Positions 56,496 through 64,000 of a DNA stretch of 64,000 nucleotides are shown here, piece after piece; the stretch's first letter is position 1, and every line of letters begins with the position of its first letter. The stretch comes from Herminiimonas arsenitoxidans. Its GTDB lineage: Bacteria > Pseudomonadota > Gammaproteobacteria > Burkholderiales > Burkholderiaceae_D. The stretch spans positions 124,001 through 188,000 of the forward strand of contig NZ_LT671418.1 of assembly GCF_900130075.1 (NCBI RefSeq), read 5' to 3'. The notes under the pieces were generated by a model. That model was not told where the DNA came from, made no database searches, and saw only the letters and a list, made by a program, of their open reading frames with translations. A program made the position numbers and the translations under genes.

Positions 56496-57176
56496 ATGAC
56501 ACATCGTACCCGAATCAAAATATGTGGCCTTACGCGCCCTCAAGATGTGCGTAGCGCGGTTGAGGCCGGCGCAGATGCGGTCGGTTTTGTGTTCTATCCG
56601 AAGAGTCCGCGCTTCATAGCTGCGGCTGCGGCTGGCCACTTGATTGCGCAGATTCCACCTTTTGTCAGCGCAGTCGGTTTGTTCGTGAATGCGACGGTAG
56701 AAGAGGTGCGGGCGGTAGTTGCGCAGGCACCTATTTCCTTGTTGCAATTCCACGGTGATGAAACACCAGCCGATTGCGCTGCCATCGCTAGTGCGGTGAA
56801 TCGCCCCTTCATACGTGCAATTCGCGTAAAAGCAGATATGCAGGCAGCCGATTTGCTAAAATACGAGTCTGATTATCGCGCCGCCAGTACATTGTTCATC
56901 GGCTTGTTGCTGGATGCCTTTGTAGACAGCTATGGCGGCAGCGGAAAGGTCTTCGATTGGTCTCTCATTCCCGAAAATATCGCGCCTCGGGTCGTTTTAA
57001 GTGGTGGCTTGAGCGCACAAAACGCGACTGACGCGGTTCTACGCGTACGTCCTTACGCTGTCGACATCAGTAGTGGTGTCGAACAAGACAAGGGCATCAA
57101 GGACGCAGCAAAAATACGCGCCTTTATCGCCGCGGTGCGAGCAGCAGATGCCGCCGCGCCAGATCAGACAAAATAG
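56496..57176 (+). CDS. trpF: Phosphoribosylanthranilate isomerase TrpF
   Basis: Amadori rearrangement step of tryptophan synthesis, TIM barrel of 226 residues. Catalytic Cys in [10 protein letters not shown] near 7-16, then [23 protein letters not shown], and [17 protein letters not shown] at 56496 is used; a TTG at 56475 would add seven residues. It is 14 bases upstream of trpB and probably cotranscribed with truA and trpB. Confidence 0.96.
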   Translation: MTHRTRIKICGLTRPQDVRSAVEAGADAVGFVFYPKSPRFIAAAAAGHLIAQIPPFVSAVGLFVNATVEEVRAVVAQAPISLLQFHGDETPADCAAIASAVNRPFIRAIRVKADMQAADLLKYESDYRAASTLFIGLLLDAFVDSYGGSGKVFDWSLIPENIAPRVVLSGGLSAQNATDAVLRVRPYAVDISSGVEQDKGIKDAAKIRAFIAAVRAADAAAPDQTK

Positions 57177-57190
57177 TAAAGAGAAAAGCC

Positions 57191-58462
57191 ATGAAAGAAT
57201 TAGACGTGCTGGGCAGTTTTGCCGAGCGACAAGCAATTGCAGAAAGCGCTTTGCATCAGACTGCGCCATACAATTTGCCGGATGCCAAAGGTCACTTTGG
57301 CCAATATGGTGGCAGCTTTGTTGCCGAAACCTTGAGTCAAGCGCTGGCCGAGCTGAAAGATGCGTATGCGCATTACAGCAAAGATCCAGCCTTCCTCGCA
57401 GAATTCCATTACGACCTGAAGCATTTTGTCGGTCGCCCAAGTCCGATTTATCACGCCAAACGCTGGTCCGAACAAATGGGCGGCGCGCAGATTTACTTCA
57501 AGCGTGAAGACTTGAATCACACTGGTGCGCACAAGATCAACAACGTGATCGGCCAGGCATTGCTGGCACGTCGCATGGGCAAGAAGCGCATCATCGCGGA
57601 AACCGGTGCTGGTCAGCATGGTGTGGCGACGGCGACGATTTGTGCACGCTTCGGCTTGGAGTGTGTGGTCTACATGGGTAGCGAAGACGTCAAGCGCCAG
57701 GCGCAAAACGTCTACCGCATGAAGCTGCTCGGCGCGACAGTTGTACCAGTTGAATCCGGTTCCAAGACGTTGAAGGATGCGTTGAACGAAGCGATGCGCG
57801 ACTGGGTGACAAATATCGAAAACACTTTCTACATCATCGGTACAGTGGCAGGCCCGCATCCTTACCCAATGATGGTGCGCGACTTCCAATCGGTAATCGG
57901 TAATGAGTGCATAGAACAAATGCCGGAAATGACCAGTCGTCAGCCTGACTACGTGGTTGCTTGTATCGGTGGTGGTTCGAACGCAATGGGGATTTTTTAC
58001 CCATACATCGAGCACAAGAACGTGCAATTGGTCGGTGTAGAAGCTGCCGGTGAAGGACTGGAAACAGGTAAGCATTCCGCATCATTGACCGCTGGTTCAC
58101 CTGGCGTGTTGCATGGCAATCGTACCTATTTGCTGCAAGATGAAAACGGCCAGATCATCGAGACGCATTCGATTTCTGCCGGCCTCGATTATCCGGGTGT
58201 CGGGCCAGAACACGCATGGCTGAAGGATTCTGGTCGCGCGCAGTATGTATCGATTACTGACGACGAAGCGCTGCAGGCTTTCCACGATTGCTGCCATATC
58301 GAAGGCATCATTCCGGCGCTGGAATCCAGTCATGCCTTGAGCTATGCCGCCAAATTGGCTGCGACCTTGCCGAAAGATAAGGTCGTGCTGGCTAATCTCT
58401 CCGGTCGTGGCGATAAAGATATGCATACGGTAGCGCAGCGCATGGGTTTGAAATTCGATTGA
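57191..58462 (+). CDS. trpB: Tryptophan synthase beta chain TrpB
   Basis: PLP enzyme condensing indole with serine; 423 residues. The PLP lysine is Lys 115 in HTGAHKINN. Tight-binding GGGSNAMG and the N-terminal [13 protein letters not shown] are typical. About 20 residues longer at the N-terminus than the E. coli enzyme, as is usual in this group. A hairpin lies between it and trpA. Confidence 0.97.
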   Translation: MKELDVLGSFAERQAIAESALHQTAPYNLPDAKGHFGQYGGSFVAETLSQALAELKDAYAHYSKDPAFLAEFHYDLKHFVGRPSPIYHAKRWSEQMGGAQIYFKREDLNHTGAHKINNVIGQALLARRMGKKRIIAETGAGQHGVATATICARFGLECVVYMGSEDVKRQAQNVYRMKLLGATVVPVESGSKTLKDALNEAMRDWVTNIENTFYIIGTVAGPHPYPMMVRDFQSVIGNECIEQMPEMTSRQPDYVVACIGGGSNAMGIFYPYIEHKNVQLVGVEAAGEGLETGKHSASLTAGSPGVLHGNRTYLLQDENGQIIETHSISAGLDYPGVGPEHAWLKDSGRAQYVSITDDEALQAFHDCCHIEGIIPALESSHALSYAAKLAATLPKDKVVLANLSGRGDKDMHTVAQRMGLKFD

Positions 58463-58475
58463 TCTTGCACGACGA

Positions 58476-58516
58476 GAAAATCGCTTCCTGTGCTGAATGG
58501 CATAGAAGCGATTTTC
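58476..58516 (+). promoter_or_regulatory. Hairpin between trpB and trpA
   Basis: GAAAATCGCTTC and GAAGCGATTTTC form a perfect 12-base stem around a 17-base loop, 14 bases after the trpB stop. It is followed by AGTAGATTG, not a T-run, so it is probably an RNA-processing or stability element, or a weak terminator, rather than a full intrinsic terminator. Confidence 0.6.
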
Positions 58517-58572
58517 AGTAGATTGAAATGTACTCAGCTCAACGTAGCTTAGAAAATTTATAAAGTATCTTC

Positions 58573-59370
58573 ATGTCCAGAATTCAATCCACTTTGGCTG
58601 CATTGGCGGCAAAGAACAAAAAAGGTCTGATTCCTTTCATCACCGCAGGCGATCCGGCACCGGAGTTGACCGTGCCTTTGATGCATGCGCTGGTTGCAGG
58701 CGGCGCCGACATTCTTGAATTAGGCGTGCCTTTTTCTGATCCGATGGCAGAAGGCCCTGTGATTCAACGTGCTTGCGAGCGTGCGCTCAAGTTCAACGTC
58801 AGCATGCATGACGTGCTTGGCTTTGTCAGCGAATTCCGCAAGACCAATACAACGACGCCGGTAGTCCTGATGGGTTACGCCAACCCGATCGAACGCATGG
58901 GGCAAACCAAATTTGTTCTAGCGGCCAAGGCAGCAGGTGTGGATGGCACGATCGTCGTAGATTACCCGCCGGAAGAATGCGAAGAGTTCGCCGCTACCCT
59001 GAAGGCAAATGACATGGATCCTATTTTCCTGTTGTCGCCGACTTCGACTGAAGAACGCATCCAGCAAGTTGCACAATTTGGTAGCGGCTTTAGCTACTAC
59101 GTCTCGCTGAAAGGTGTTACTGGCGCCGGCAATATCGATACCCAAGAAGTCGCAGAACGTATCGCGGCGATCCGTAAATATGTGAAATTGCCTATCGGCG
59201 TCGGCTTCGGCATCCGCGATGCGGCAACGGCCAAGGCAGTGGCCGCAGTATCTGATGCAGTTGTCATCGGCAGCCGGATTATTCAGGAATTGGAAAACAG
59301 CCCACGTGAGCAAGCTGTTGAAGGAGTGCAAACGTTTATTGCCGGCATCCGCAAGGCTTTAGACGAATAA
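58573..59370 (+). CDS. trpA: Tryptophan synthase alpha chain TrpA
   Basis: Cleaves indole-3-glycerol phosphate to indole, which passes to TrpB by a tunnel. 265 residues, TIM barrel. Catalytic Glu in [15 protein letters not shown] near 49 and Asp in the VDYPPEE region near 136-142; the phosphate loop GVGFGIRD is near 211. It follows trpB by 110 bases holding a hairpin, so expression of the two subunits may be uneven unless a further promoter exists. Confidence 0.97.
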   Translation: MSRIQSTLAALAAKNKKGLIPFITAGDPAPELTVPLMHALVAGGADILELGVPFSDPMAEGPVIQRACERALKFNVSMHDVLGFVSEFRKTNTTTPVVLMGYANPIERMGQTKFVLAAKAAGVDGTIVVDYPPEECEEFAATLKANDMDPIFLLSPTSTEERIQQVAQFGSGFSYYVSLKGVTGAGNIDTQEVAERIAAIRKYVKLPIGVGFGIRDAATAKAVAAVSDAVVIGSRIIQELENSPREQAVEGVQTFIAGIRKALDE

Positions 59371-59423
59371 GGTGAAAATGTCCTGTTAGGCAAGTAAAAT
59401 ACTGCCCTACACGTAATTGTGGC

Positions 59424-59449
59424 GAATTGCCGTGCAAACGGTACAATTC
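59424..59449 (+). promoter_or_regulatory. Imperfect inverted repeat upstream of accD
   Basis: GAATTGCCGT-GCAA-ACGG-TA-CAATTC: ten base pairs with a two-base bulge, ending 28 bases before the accD ATG. It overlaps a possible -10 box TACAAT (59442-59447). It could be an operator or an RNA hairpin; nothing decides between them. Confidence 0.4.
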
Positions 59450-59477
59450 GGCCAGTACAAAATTGAAAGAGGTCACG

Positions 59478-60350
59478 ATGAGTTGGCTAGAAAAGTTACT
59501 TCCCCCACGTATTCAGCGTTCCGACGCTGCACAACGCAAATCGATACCTGAAGGTTTGTGGGTCAAATGCCCATCCTGTGAGTCGGTCTTGTACCGCACG
59601 GATCTGGAATCGAATATCCACGTTTGTCCTAAATGTGATCACCACATGCGCATACGCGCACGTGATCGCCTCGACGCTCTGCTGGATGCAGGTGGTCGTT
59701 ACGACATCGGTCAGGAAGTGTTGCCAGTCGATACACTTAAATTCAAAGACAGCAAAAAGTACCCAGATCGCCTGAAATCGGCGCTGGAAGCCACTGGCGA
59801 AACCGATGCACTGATCGTGCTTGGCGGCTCTATCATGAGCTTGCCGGTCGTTGTAGCCTGCTTCGAGTTTGAATTCATGGGCGGTTCCATGGGTTCGGTC
59901 GTCGGTGAGCGTTTTGCCCGTGGCGCGCAAACCGCGCTGGAGCAAAAAGTACCGTTCATCTGCATTACCGCTACCGGTGGTGCGCGTATGCAAGAAGGCT
60001 TGTTGTCATTGATGCAAATGGCAAAAACAACTTCGATGCTGACCAAGTTGTCGGAAAAGAAATTGCCGTTTATTTCGGTGCTGACTGATCCGACCATGGG
60101 TGGCGTATCTGCTTCCTTCGCTTTCATGGGCGACGTCGTGATTGCGGAACCAAAAGCTCTGATCGGTTTTGCCGGTCCGCGCGTGATCGAGAACACTGTG
60201 CGTGAAAAGTTGCCAGAAGGCTTCCAGCGCGCTGAGTTCCTCGTGACTAAAGGCGCAGTCGACATGATTGTCGATCGTCGCAAAATGCGTGAAGAAATCG
60301 CACGTCTGTTGGCATTGTTGCAAAATCAGGCGGCTGAAGTTCTAGCCTGA
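59478..60350 (+). CDS. accD: Acetyl-CoA carboxylase carboxyltransferase beta subunit AccD
   Basis: Transfers the carboxyl group from biotin to acetyl-CoA in fatty-acid synthesis. 290 residues. The N-terminal C4 zinc ribbon has Cys 31, 34, 50 and 53. The crotonase-like carboxyltransferase domain follows with [22 protein letters not shown] and [16 protein letters not shown] lies 6 bases before the ATG at 59478. The start is set by family length; the frame from 59427 runs through the inverted repeat. Confidence 0.96.
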   Translation: MSWLEKLLPPRIQRSDAAQRKSIPEGLWVKCPSCESVLYRTDLESNIHVCPKCDHHMRIRARDRLDALLDAGGRYDIGQEVLPVDTLKFKDSKKYPDRLKSALEATGETDALIVLGGSIMSLPVVVACFEFEFMGGSMGSVVGERFARGAQTALEQKVPFICITATGGARMQEGLLSLMQMAKTTSMLTKLSEKKLPFISVLTDPTMGGVSASFAFMGDVVIAEPKALIGFAGPRVIENTVREKLPEGFQRAEFLVTKGAVDMIVDRRKMREEIARLLALLQNQAAEVLA

Positions 60351-60369
60351 TTATCCGGCATCGGTACAG

Positions 60370-60403
60370 AAGCCCGAACCTTGTGCGGTTCGGGCTTTTT
60401 ATT
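60370..60403 (+). terminator. Rho-independent terminator after accD
   Basis: AGCCCGAACC/GGTTCGGGCT perfect stem with loop TTGTGC, then TTTTATTT. It is 20 bases after the accD stop; folC begins 57 bases later. Confidence 0.92.
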
Positions 60404-60459
60404 TGCGGTTTCGCCGTCACATACTGTTTCTCTACAGTTATTCAATACGATCAATTTGC

Positions 60460-61761
60460 ATGGAAAACCATCCAACAACCTTAGCTGATTGGCTTGCCCG
60501 CCTGGAAACAATGCATCCGAAAGCCATCGATATGGGTTTGGATCGCGTACGGCAGGTTAAAGACGCGATGGCGATCCAGTTCGCGTGCCCAGTGATTATT
60601 GTCGGTGGCACCAACGGCAAAGGTTCGACTTGCGCCATGCTGGAATCGATATTGTTGCGCGCTGGTTATCGTGTTGGTTTATATACTTCGCCGCATTTGC
60701 TGCATTTCAATGAGCGCATGCGTATCAACGGGCAGTCGGTAGGCGATGCAGAGTTAATTGCCGCTTTCGATAAGCTCGATGCGGTACGTGCAGATGTGTC
60801 TTTATCGTATTTTGAATTCACTACGCTGGCAGCGATGCAGTTGTTTGCCGATACCAAGCTGGATGCCGTGATTTTTGAAGTAGGTCTGGGTGGTCGTCTG
60901 GATGCGGTCAATGTATTGGATGCGGATGTGTCTATCGTGACCAGCGTCGATATCGATCACACCGAGTATCTGGGTGATACACGCGAAAAAATCGGTTTCG
61001 AGAAGGCAGGTATTTTCCGTCCTGGCAAAACCGCGATTTGCGGTGATCCGGTACCTCCTGCATCCCTAGTCGAACACGCCGAGGAAATCGGTGCCGACTT
61101 GTGGTTGTTCAATCGTGATTTCAATTATTCAGGCGACAAACAGCAGTGGAACTTCAGCGGACGCGGCCATCGTCGCAATTCACTGGGTTATCCAAGCTTG
61201 CGTGGCGCGAACCAGTTGCTGAACGCATCATCCGTTTTGGCAGCACTGGAAGCCTTGCGCTTGCGTCTGCCTGTCGGTGCGCAAGAAGTGCGTACAGGCT
61301 TGGCTGTAGTCGATCTGCCGGGCCGTTTTCAGGTTTTGCCGGGCCGTCCTGTGATCATTCTGGATGTGGCGCATAATCCGCATGCCGCTGCGACTTTGGC
61401 GCAGAATCTCGACAATATGAGCTTTCATCCCTATACCTACGCGGTCTTTGGCGCGATGCAGGACAAGGATATCGACGGTGTGATTGCTCATCTGAAAGGG
61501 CGTATTGATCACTGGTGCGTCACTGATTTGCCATTGCCACGTGCTGCAACGGCCGCTGATATCAAGGAAAAGCTATTGCATGCTTATGGCGAAGAGCCAA
61601 GTGCAACAGATACCGAACGCAGCATCCAAACATTCACTTCGCCTGCAGATGCTTTTGCAAATGCACTCAGCCGAGCGGGGGAGAATGATAGAATTGCGGT
61701 TTTCGGATCCTTCCTGACAGTTGCTGGCGTCATGGAATTCCGTAACTCCGAACATCACTGA
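60460..61761 (+). CDS. folC: Bifunctional folylpolyglutamate synthase/dihydrofolate synthase FolC
   Basis: Adds glutamate to dihydropteroate and to folates, acting after FolP. 433 residues, Mur-ligase fold. P-loop GGTNGKGSTCAML near 46-58, the FolC phrase FEVGLGGRLDAVNV near 140, and the C-terminal domain with LDVAHNPHAAATLA and FGAMQDKDIDGV. ATG at 60460 gives the family N-terminus; the longer frame overlaps the accD terminator. It is 20 bases upstream of the SPOR gene. Confidence 0.95.
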   Translation: MENHPTTLADWLARLETMHPKAIDMGLDRVRQVKDAMAIQFACPVIIVGGTNGKGSTCAMLESILLRAGYRVGLYTSPHLLHFNERMRINGQSVGDAELIAAFDKLDAVRADVSLSYFEFTTLAAMQLFADTKLDAVIFEVGLGGRLDAVNVLDADVSIVTSVDIDHTEYLGDTREKIGFEKAGIFRPGKTAICGDPVPPASLVEHAEEIGADLWLFNRDFNYSGDKQQWNFSGRGHRRNSLGYPSLRGANQLLNASSVLAALEALRLRLPVGAQEVRTGLAVVDLPGRFQVLPGRPVIILDVAHNPHAAATLAQNLDNMSFHPYTYAVFGAMQDKDIDGVIAHLKGRIDHWCVTDLPLPRAATAADIKEKLLHAYGEEPSATDTERSIQTFTSPADAFANALSRAGENDRIAVFGSFLTVAGVMEFRNSEHH

Positions 61762-61781
61762 CGAACTTCACACTACATCGT

Positions 61782-62630
61782 ATGGGCTTGTTCTCGTTTT
61801 TTCGTAAAAATCAGCAGGAATCATCGGTCGGCAAGAGCGATTTTTATTCGCAGGCTGACGAGGAAAAACCTAGTACGCGCAGCAAGCGCGGGCAGGGTAA
61901 CAAACGCGAAGCGCCGGTCGATCCGGTCTTGCCAGAAAAGAAACGTGCGCGTCGACGTCTGGTTGGTGCCGTTGCCTTGGTACTGGCGGCCATCATCGGT
62001 TTGCCGATGATTCTGGATTCCGAGCCTAAGCCTTTGGCTGACGATATCAATATTCAAATTCCATCCAAAGATACGCCGGCACCGGCTGCACAAGCCAAAT
62101 CGGGCTTGGTACCGAAAGCAAGCAGCGAAGCAGCAGCAAGTAATGCGCTGAGTGCGGAAGAAGAGATTATCGAGCCTACGCCGGCCGCACCAGCCGAAGT
62201 GGCTAAAGTCGAGACGCCGAAAGCAGACGTCAAAGTAGCTGAACCGGAGAAAAAACCGCAGGTTGCCGTGGTAAAACCGGAGTCTTCCGAACCAAAAGCA
62301 ACTACGCATGCTCCAACGGTAAGCAAATCCGATGATGCGGCGCGTGCCCGTGCGATTTTGGAAGGGAAACCAGTTGCTTCCGCCGCCGCTCCTCATGCTT
62401 CTGGCAAGGTGGTTTTGCAGGTCGCCGCACTGGCATCGCAGGACAAGGTCAATGAATTGCAGAAAAAGCTGCACGCAGCAGGTTTGAAGTCATATACGCA
62501 GAAAGTGGCAACAGCGTCAGGTGAGCGCATTCGTGTACGCATAGGTCCATTCGCGAACGAAGCAGAAGCCGAGAAAACGCGTGCCAAACTGATCAAGCTC
62601 GGTTTGAGCGGTAAATCGTTCCCGGCCTGA
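61782..62630 (+). CDS. SPOR-domain inner-membrane protein (DedD-like)
   Basis: Probable septal protein of 282 residues. A short basic cytoplasmic part, one TM helix near 62-77 (LVGAVALVLAAIIGLPMIL), and a long Ala/Pro/Lys/Glu-rich periplasmic linker are followed by a C-terminal SPOR domain (about 207-282; KVVLQVAALASQDKVNELQ, RIRVRIGPFANEAEAE) that binds denuded glycan strands at division sites. The folC-SPOR-cvpA-purF order is shared with E. coli folC-dedD-cvpA-purF. Confidence 0.92.
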   Translation: MGLFSFFRKNQQESSVGKSDFYSQADEEKPSTRSKRGQGNKREAPVDPVLPEKKRARRRLVGAVALVLAAIIGLPMILDSEPKPLADDINIQIPSKDTPAPAAQAKSGLVPKASSEAAASNALSAEEEIIEPTPAAPAEVAKVETPKADVKVAEPEKKPQVAVVKPESSEPKATTHAPTVSKSDDAARARAILEGKPVASAAAPHASGKVVLQVAALASQDKVNELQKKLHAAGLKSYTQKVATASGERIRVRIGPFANEAEAEKTRAKLIKLGLSGKSFPA

Positions 62631-62660
62631 TATGCAGCCGGGTGTTAAAGCAGATCGCCT

Positions 62661-63149
62661 GTGACGATTTTTGATTATCTGGTTTTATTTGTACTGATCT
62701 GTTCTGTCGTGATCAGTACCTTGCGGGGATTGGTCAAAGAAATTCTGTCCCTGTTGAGCTGGATAGTGGCGTTTGTGGTTGCCAACGCATACGGCGAAGA
62801 GTTGGCGGCACTATTGCCGGATATGCTGCCAGGCAACACGACACGCTTGATCGTAGGATTTATTGTCTTGTTCATCGGTGTACGCATCCTGATGGGCTTG
62901 CTGACCATGGCGTTGAATGAAGTAGTCAAGGCGACCGGCTTAACCCTGGTGGATCGTGGCTTGGGTGGTTTGTTCGGTTTGGCGCGTGGTTTGGTGATTG
63001 TGCTGGCAGCTGTACTTTTGTGCGGCATGACGGCGATACCCGAACAGAGTTTTTGGAAAGAAGCATTGTTTAGTCCGTTGGCAGAAACTGCCGCGCGTAC
63101 GGTCATTCCTTTCCTGCCGGGCGACTTTGTTCGGCATATACAGTTTTGA
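62661..63149 (+). CDS. cvpA: CvpA family membrane protein
   Basis: Inner-membrane protein of 162 residues with four hydrophobic helices (about 4-20, 27-45, 62-84, 105-122); family phrase LRGLVKEILSLLSWIVAF. Needed for colicin V export and envelope stress tolerance in E. coli; the mechanism is unclear. The start is a GTG at 62661 with no better ATG in frame. Placed directly before purF as in most proteobacteria. Confidence 0.9.
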   Translation: MTIFDYLVLFVLICSVVISTLRGLVKEILSLLSWIVAFVVANAYGEELAALLPDMLPGNTTRLIVGFIVLFIGVRILMGLLTMALNEVVKATGLTLVDRGLGGLFGLARGLVIVLAAVLLCGMTAIPEQSFWKEALFSPLAETAARTVIPFLPGDFVRHIQF

Positions 63150-63210
63150 TTCATCCGATCCGTATCGGATGAACTCGCAGTTTTAATTTGTTCTAGTTGA
63201 GGAGTCCACC

Positions 63211-64000
63211 ATGTGTGGCATTGTTGGCGTTGTTTCTCACACCCCTGTAAATCAATTGATTTATGACGCGCTGCTGCTCTTGCAGCATCGCGGTCAGGAT
63301 GCAGCCGGTATCGCAACCGATAACGGCAATACATTCAGTATGCACAAAGCAAACGGTCTGGTACGGGATGTCTTCCGCACTCGCAATATGCGTTCGCTGT
63401 TCGGCAATTCGGGCGTAGGCCAAGTCCGTTATCCGACTGCTGGTTCATCCAGCGCAGACGAAGCGCAACCGTTTTACGTCAATGCACCGTTCGGCATCAT
63501 CATGGCGCACAACGGTAATCTGACGAACTGGGAACAGCTCAAAATCGAGATGTTCAAGAACGATCGTCGCCACATCAACACCACTTCCGATTCGGAAGTC
63601 CTGTTGAACGTGCTGGCACATGAAATCCAGCAAGCGACGACCGGTTACTCGCTCGATCCTGCTGCGATTTTCAAGGCAGTAGCGATGGTGCACAAACGCG
63701 TACGCGGTTCGTATGCAGTGACGGCGCAAATCGCCGGTTACGGTTTGCTGGCATTCCGTGATCCGTTCGGCATTCGTCCTTTGTGCATCGGCTTCAATGA
63801 AACTGATAAAGGTACCGAATATCTGGTTGCCAGCGAATCGGTAGCGCTTGAAGGTTTGGGCTTCCGTTTCCTGCGCGATGTATTGCCGGGCGAAGCGATT
63901 TTCATTGATATCGATGGCAAGCTCTACAACCAGCAATGTGCAGAAAATCCTACGCTGAATCCATGCGCGTTCGAGTTCGTTTATTTCGCCCGTCCTGATT
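63211..64000 (+). CDS. purF: Amidophosphoribosyltransferase PurF (3' end beyond the window)
   Basis: First committed enzyme of purine synthesis: PRPP plus glutamine gives phosphoribosylamine. The visible 263 residues cover the N-terminal Ntn glutaminase domain: nucleophile Cys 2 in [32 protein letters not shown], and HNGNLTNW. The frame is open to base 64000, so the phosphoribosyltransferase half lies outside. GAGGAG lies 6 bases before the ATG. Preceded by cvpA with a 61-base gap. Confidence 0.96.
   Translation, partial: MCGIVGVVSHTPVNQLIYDALLLLQHRGQDAAGIATDNGNTFSMHKANGLVRDVFRTRNMRSLFGNSGVGQVRYPTAGSSSADEAQPFYVNAPFGIIMAHNGNLTNWEQLKIEMFKNDRRHINTTSDSEVLLNVLAHEIQQATTGYSLDPAAIFKAVAMVHKRVRGSYAVTAQIAGYGLLAFRDPFGIRPLCIGFNETDKGTEYLVASESVALEGLGFRFLRDVLPGEAIFIDIDGKLYNQQCAENPTLNPCAFEFVYFARPD

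Overview
The window looks like a chromosomal segment of a betaproteobacterium of the order Burkholderiales, most likely family Oxalobacteraceae (Herminiimonas/Janthinobacterium-like). The basis is the gene order (leuC-entericidin-leuD-leuB-asd-fimV-truA-trpF-trpB-trpA-accD-folC-SPOR-cvpA-purF, and yhbY/rlmE-ftsH-folP-glmM), the moderate GC content judged by eye, and protein-level resemblance. This placement is inference; no search was run.

Region 1 (1-13590) is the downstream part of a surface-polysaccharide (O-antigen or capsule) locus, all on the + strand. It starts inside an unrecognised gene. Two GT4 glycosyltransferases follow, then a module for a UDP-2-acetamido-2,6-dideoxy-L-hexose: an RmlD-like 4-reductase, a 5-epimerising 4,6-dehydratase and a 2-epimerase, interrupted by a 2-oxoglutarate/Fe(II) oxygenase gene. 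Next comes a module that probably makes UDP-D-QuiNAc and loads it on undecaprenyl phosphate (WbpV-like reductase, PglC-type phosphosugar transferase, WbpM-type dehydratase). The complete dTDP-L-rhamnose set rmlB-A-C-D closes the locus, followed by a strong terminator.

Region 2 (13629-18137) holds single genes: an orphan ferric-iron binding protein behind a near-perfect Fur box, a patatin-like lipoprotein, an NlpC/P60 hydrolase, a response regulator with a degenerate GGDEF domain and a GlcG/HbpS-like protein.

Region 3 (18200-29358) is housekeeping: carAB, greA, a DUF4149 membrane protein, then yhbY diverging from rlmE-ftsH-folP-glmM.

Region 4 (29396-33511) is a looser stretch with tRNA-Pro(TGG), tRNA-Arg(TCT), several small orphan genes, an apparently exported fumarylacetoacetate-hydrolase-fold protein and a DUF4124 protein. 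It is the most accessory-looking part of the window.

Region 5 (33546-45694) contains wrbA-DUF2069-glcD-like (- strand), yihY, an Mpo1-like gene, a CBS-domain protein, an LplT-PlsC fusion, and a two-component pair made of a DUF3369-GGDEF-EAL response regulator and a large PAS/GAF histidine kinase.

Region 6 (45841-64000) is biosynthetic: aroC, an M48 lipoprotein protease, leuC-entericidin-leuD-leuB, asd, fimV, truA, trpF-trpB-trpA, accD, folC, a SPOR protein, cvpA and the start of purF, which runs off the window.

No CRISPR array, insertion sequence, prophage or clear undescribed multi-gene system was seen. The best leads are the oxygenase inside the L-hexosamine module and the signalling proteins with degenerate GGDEF motifs.
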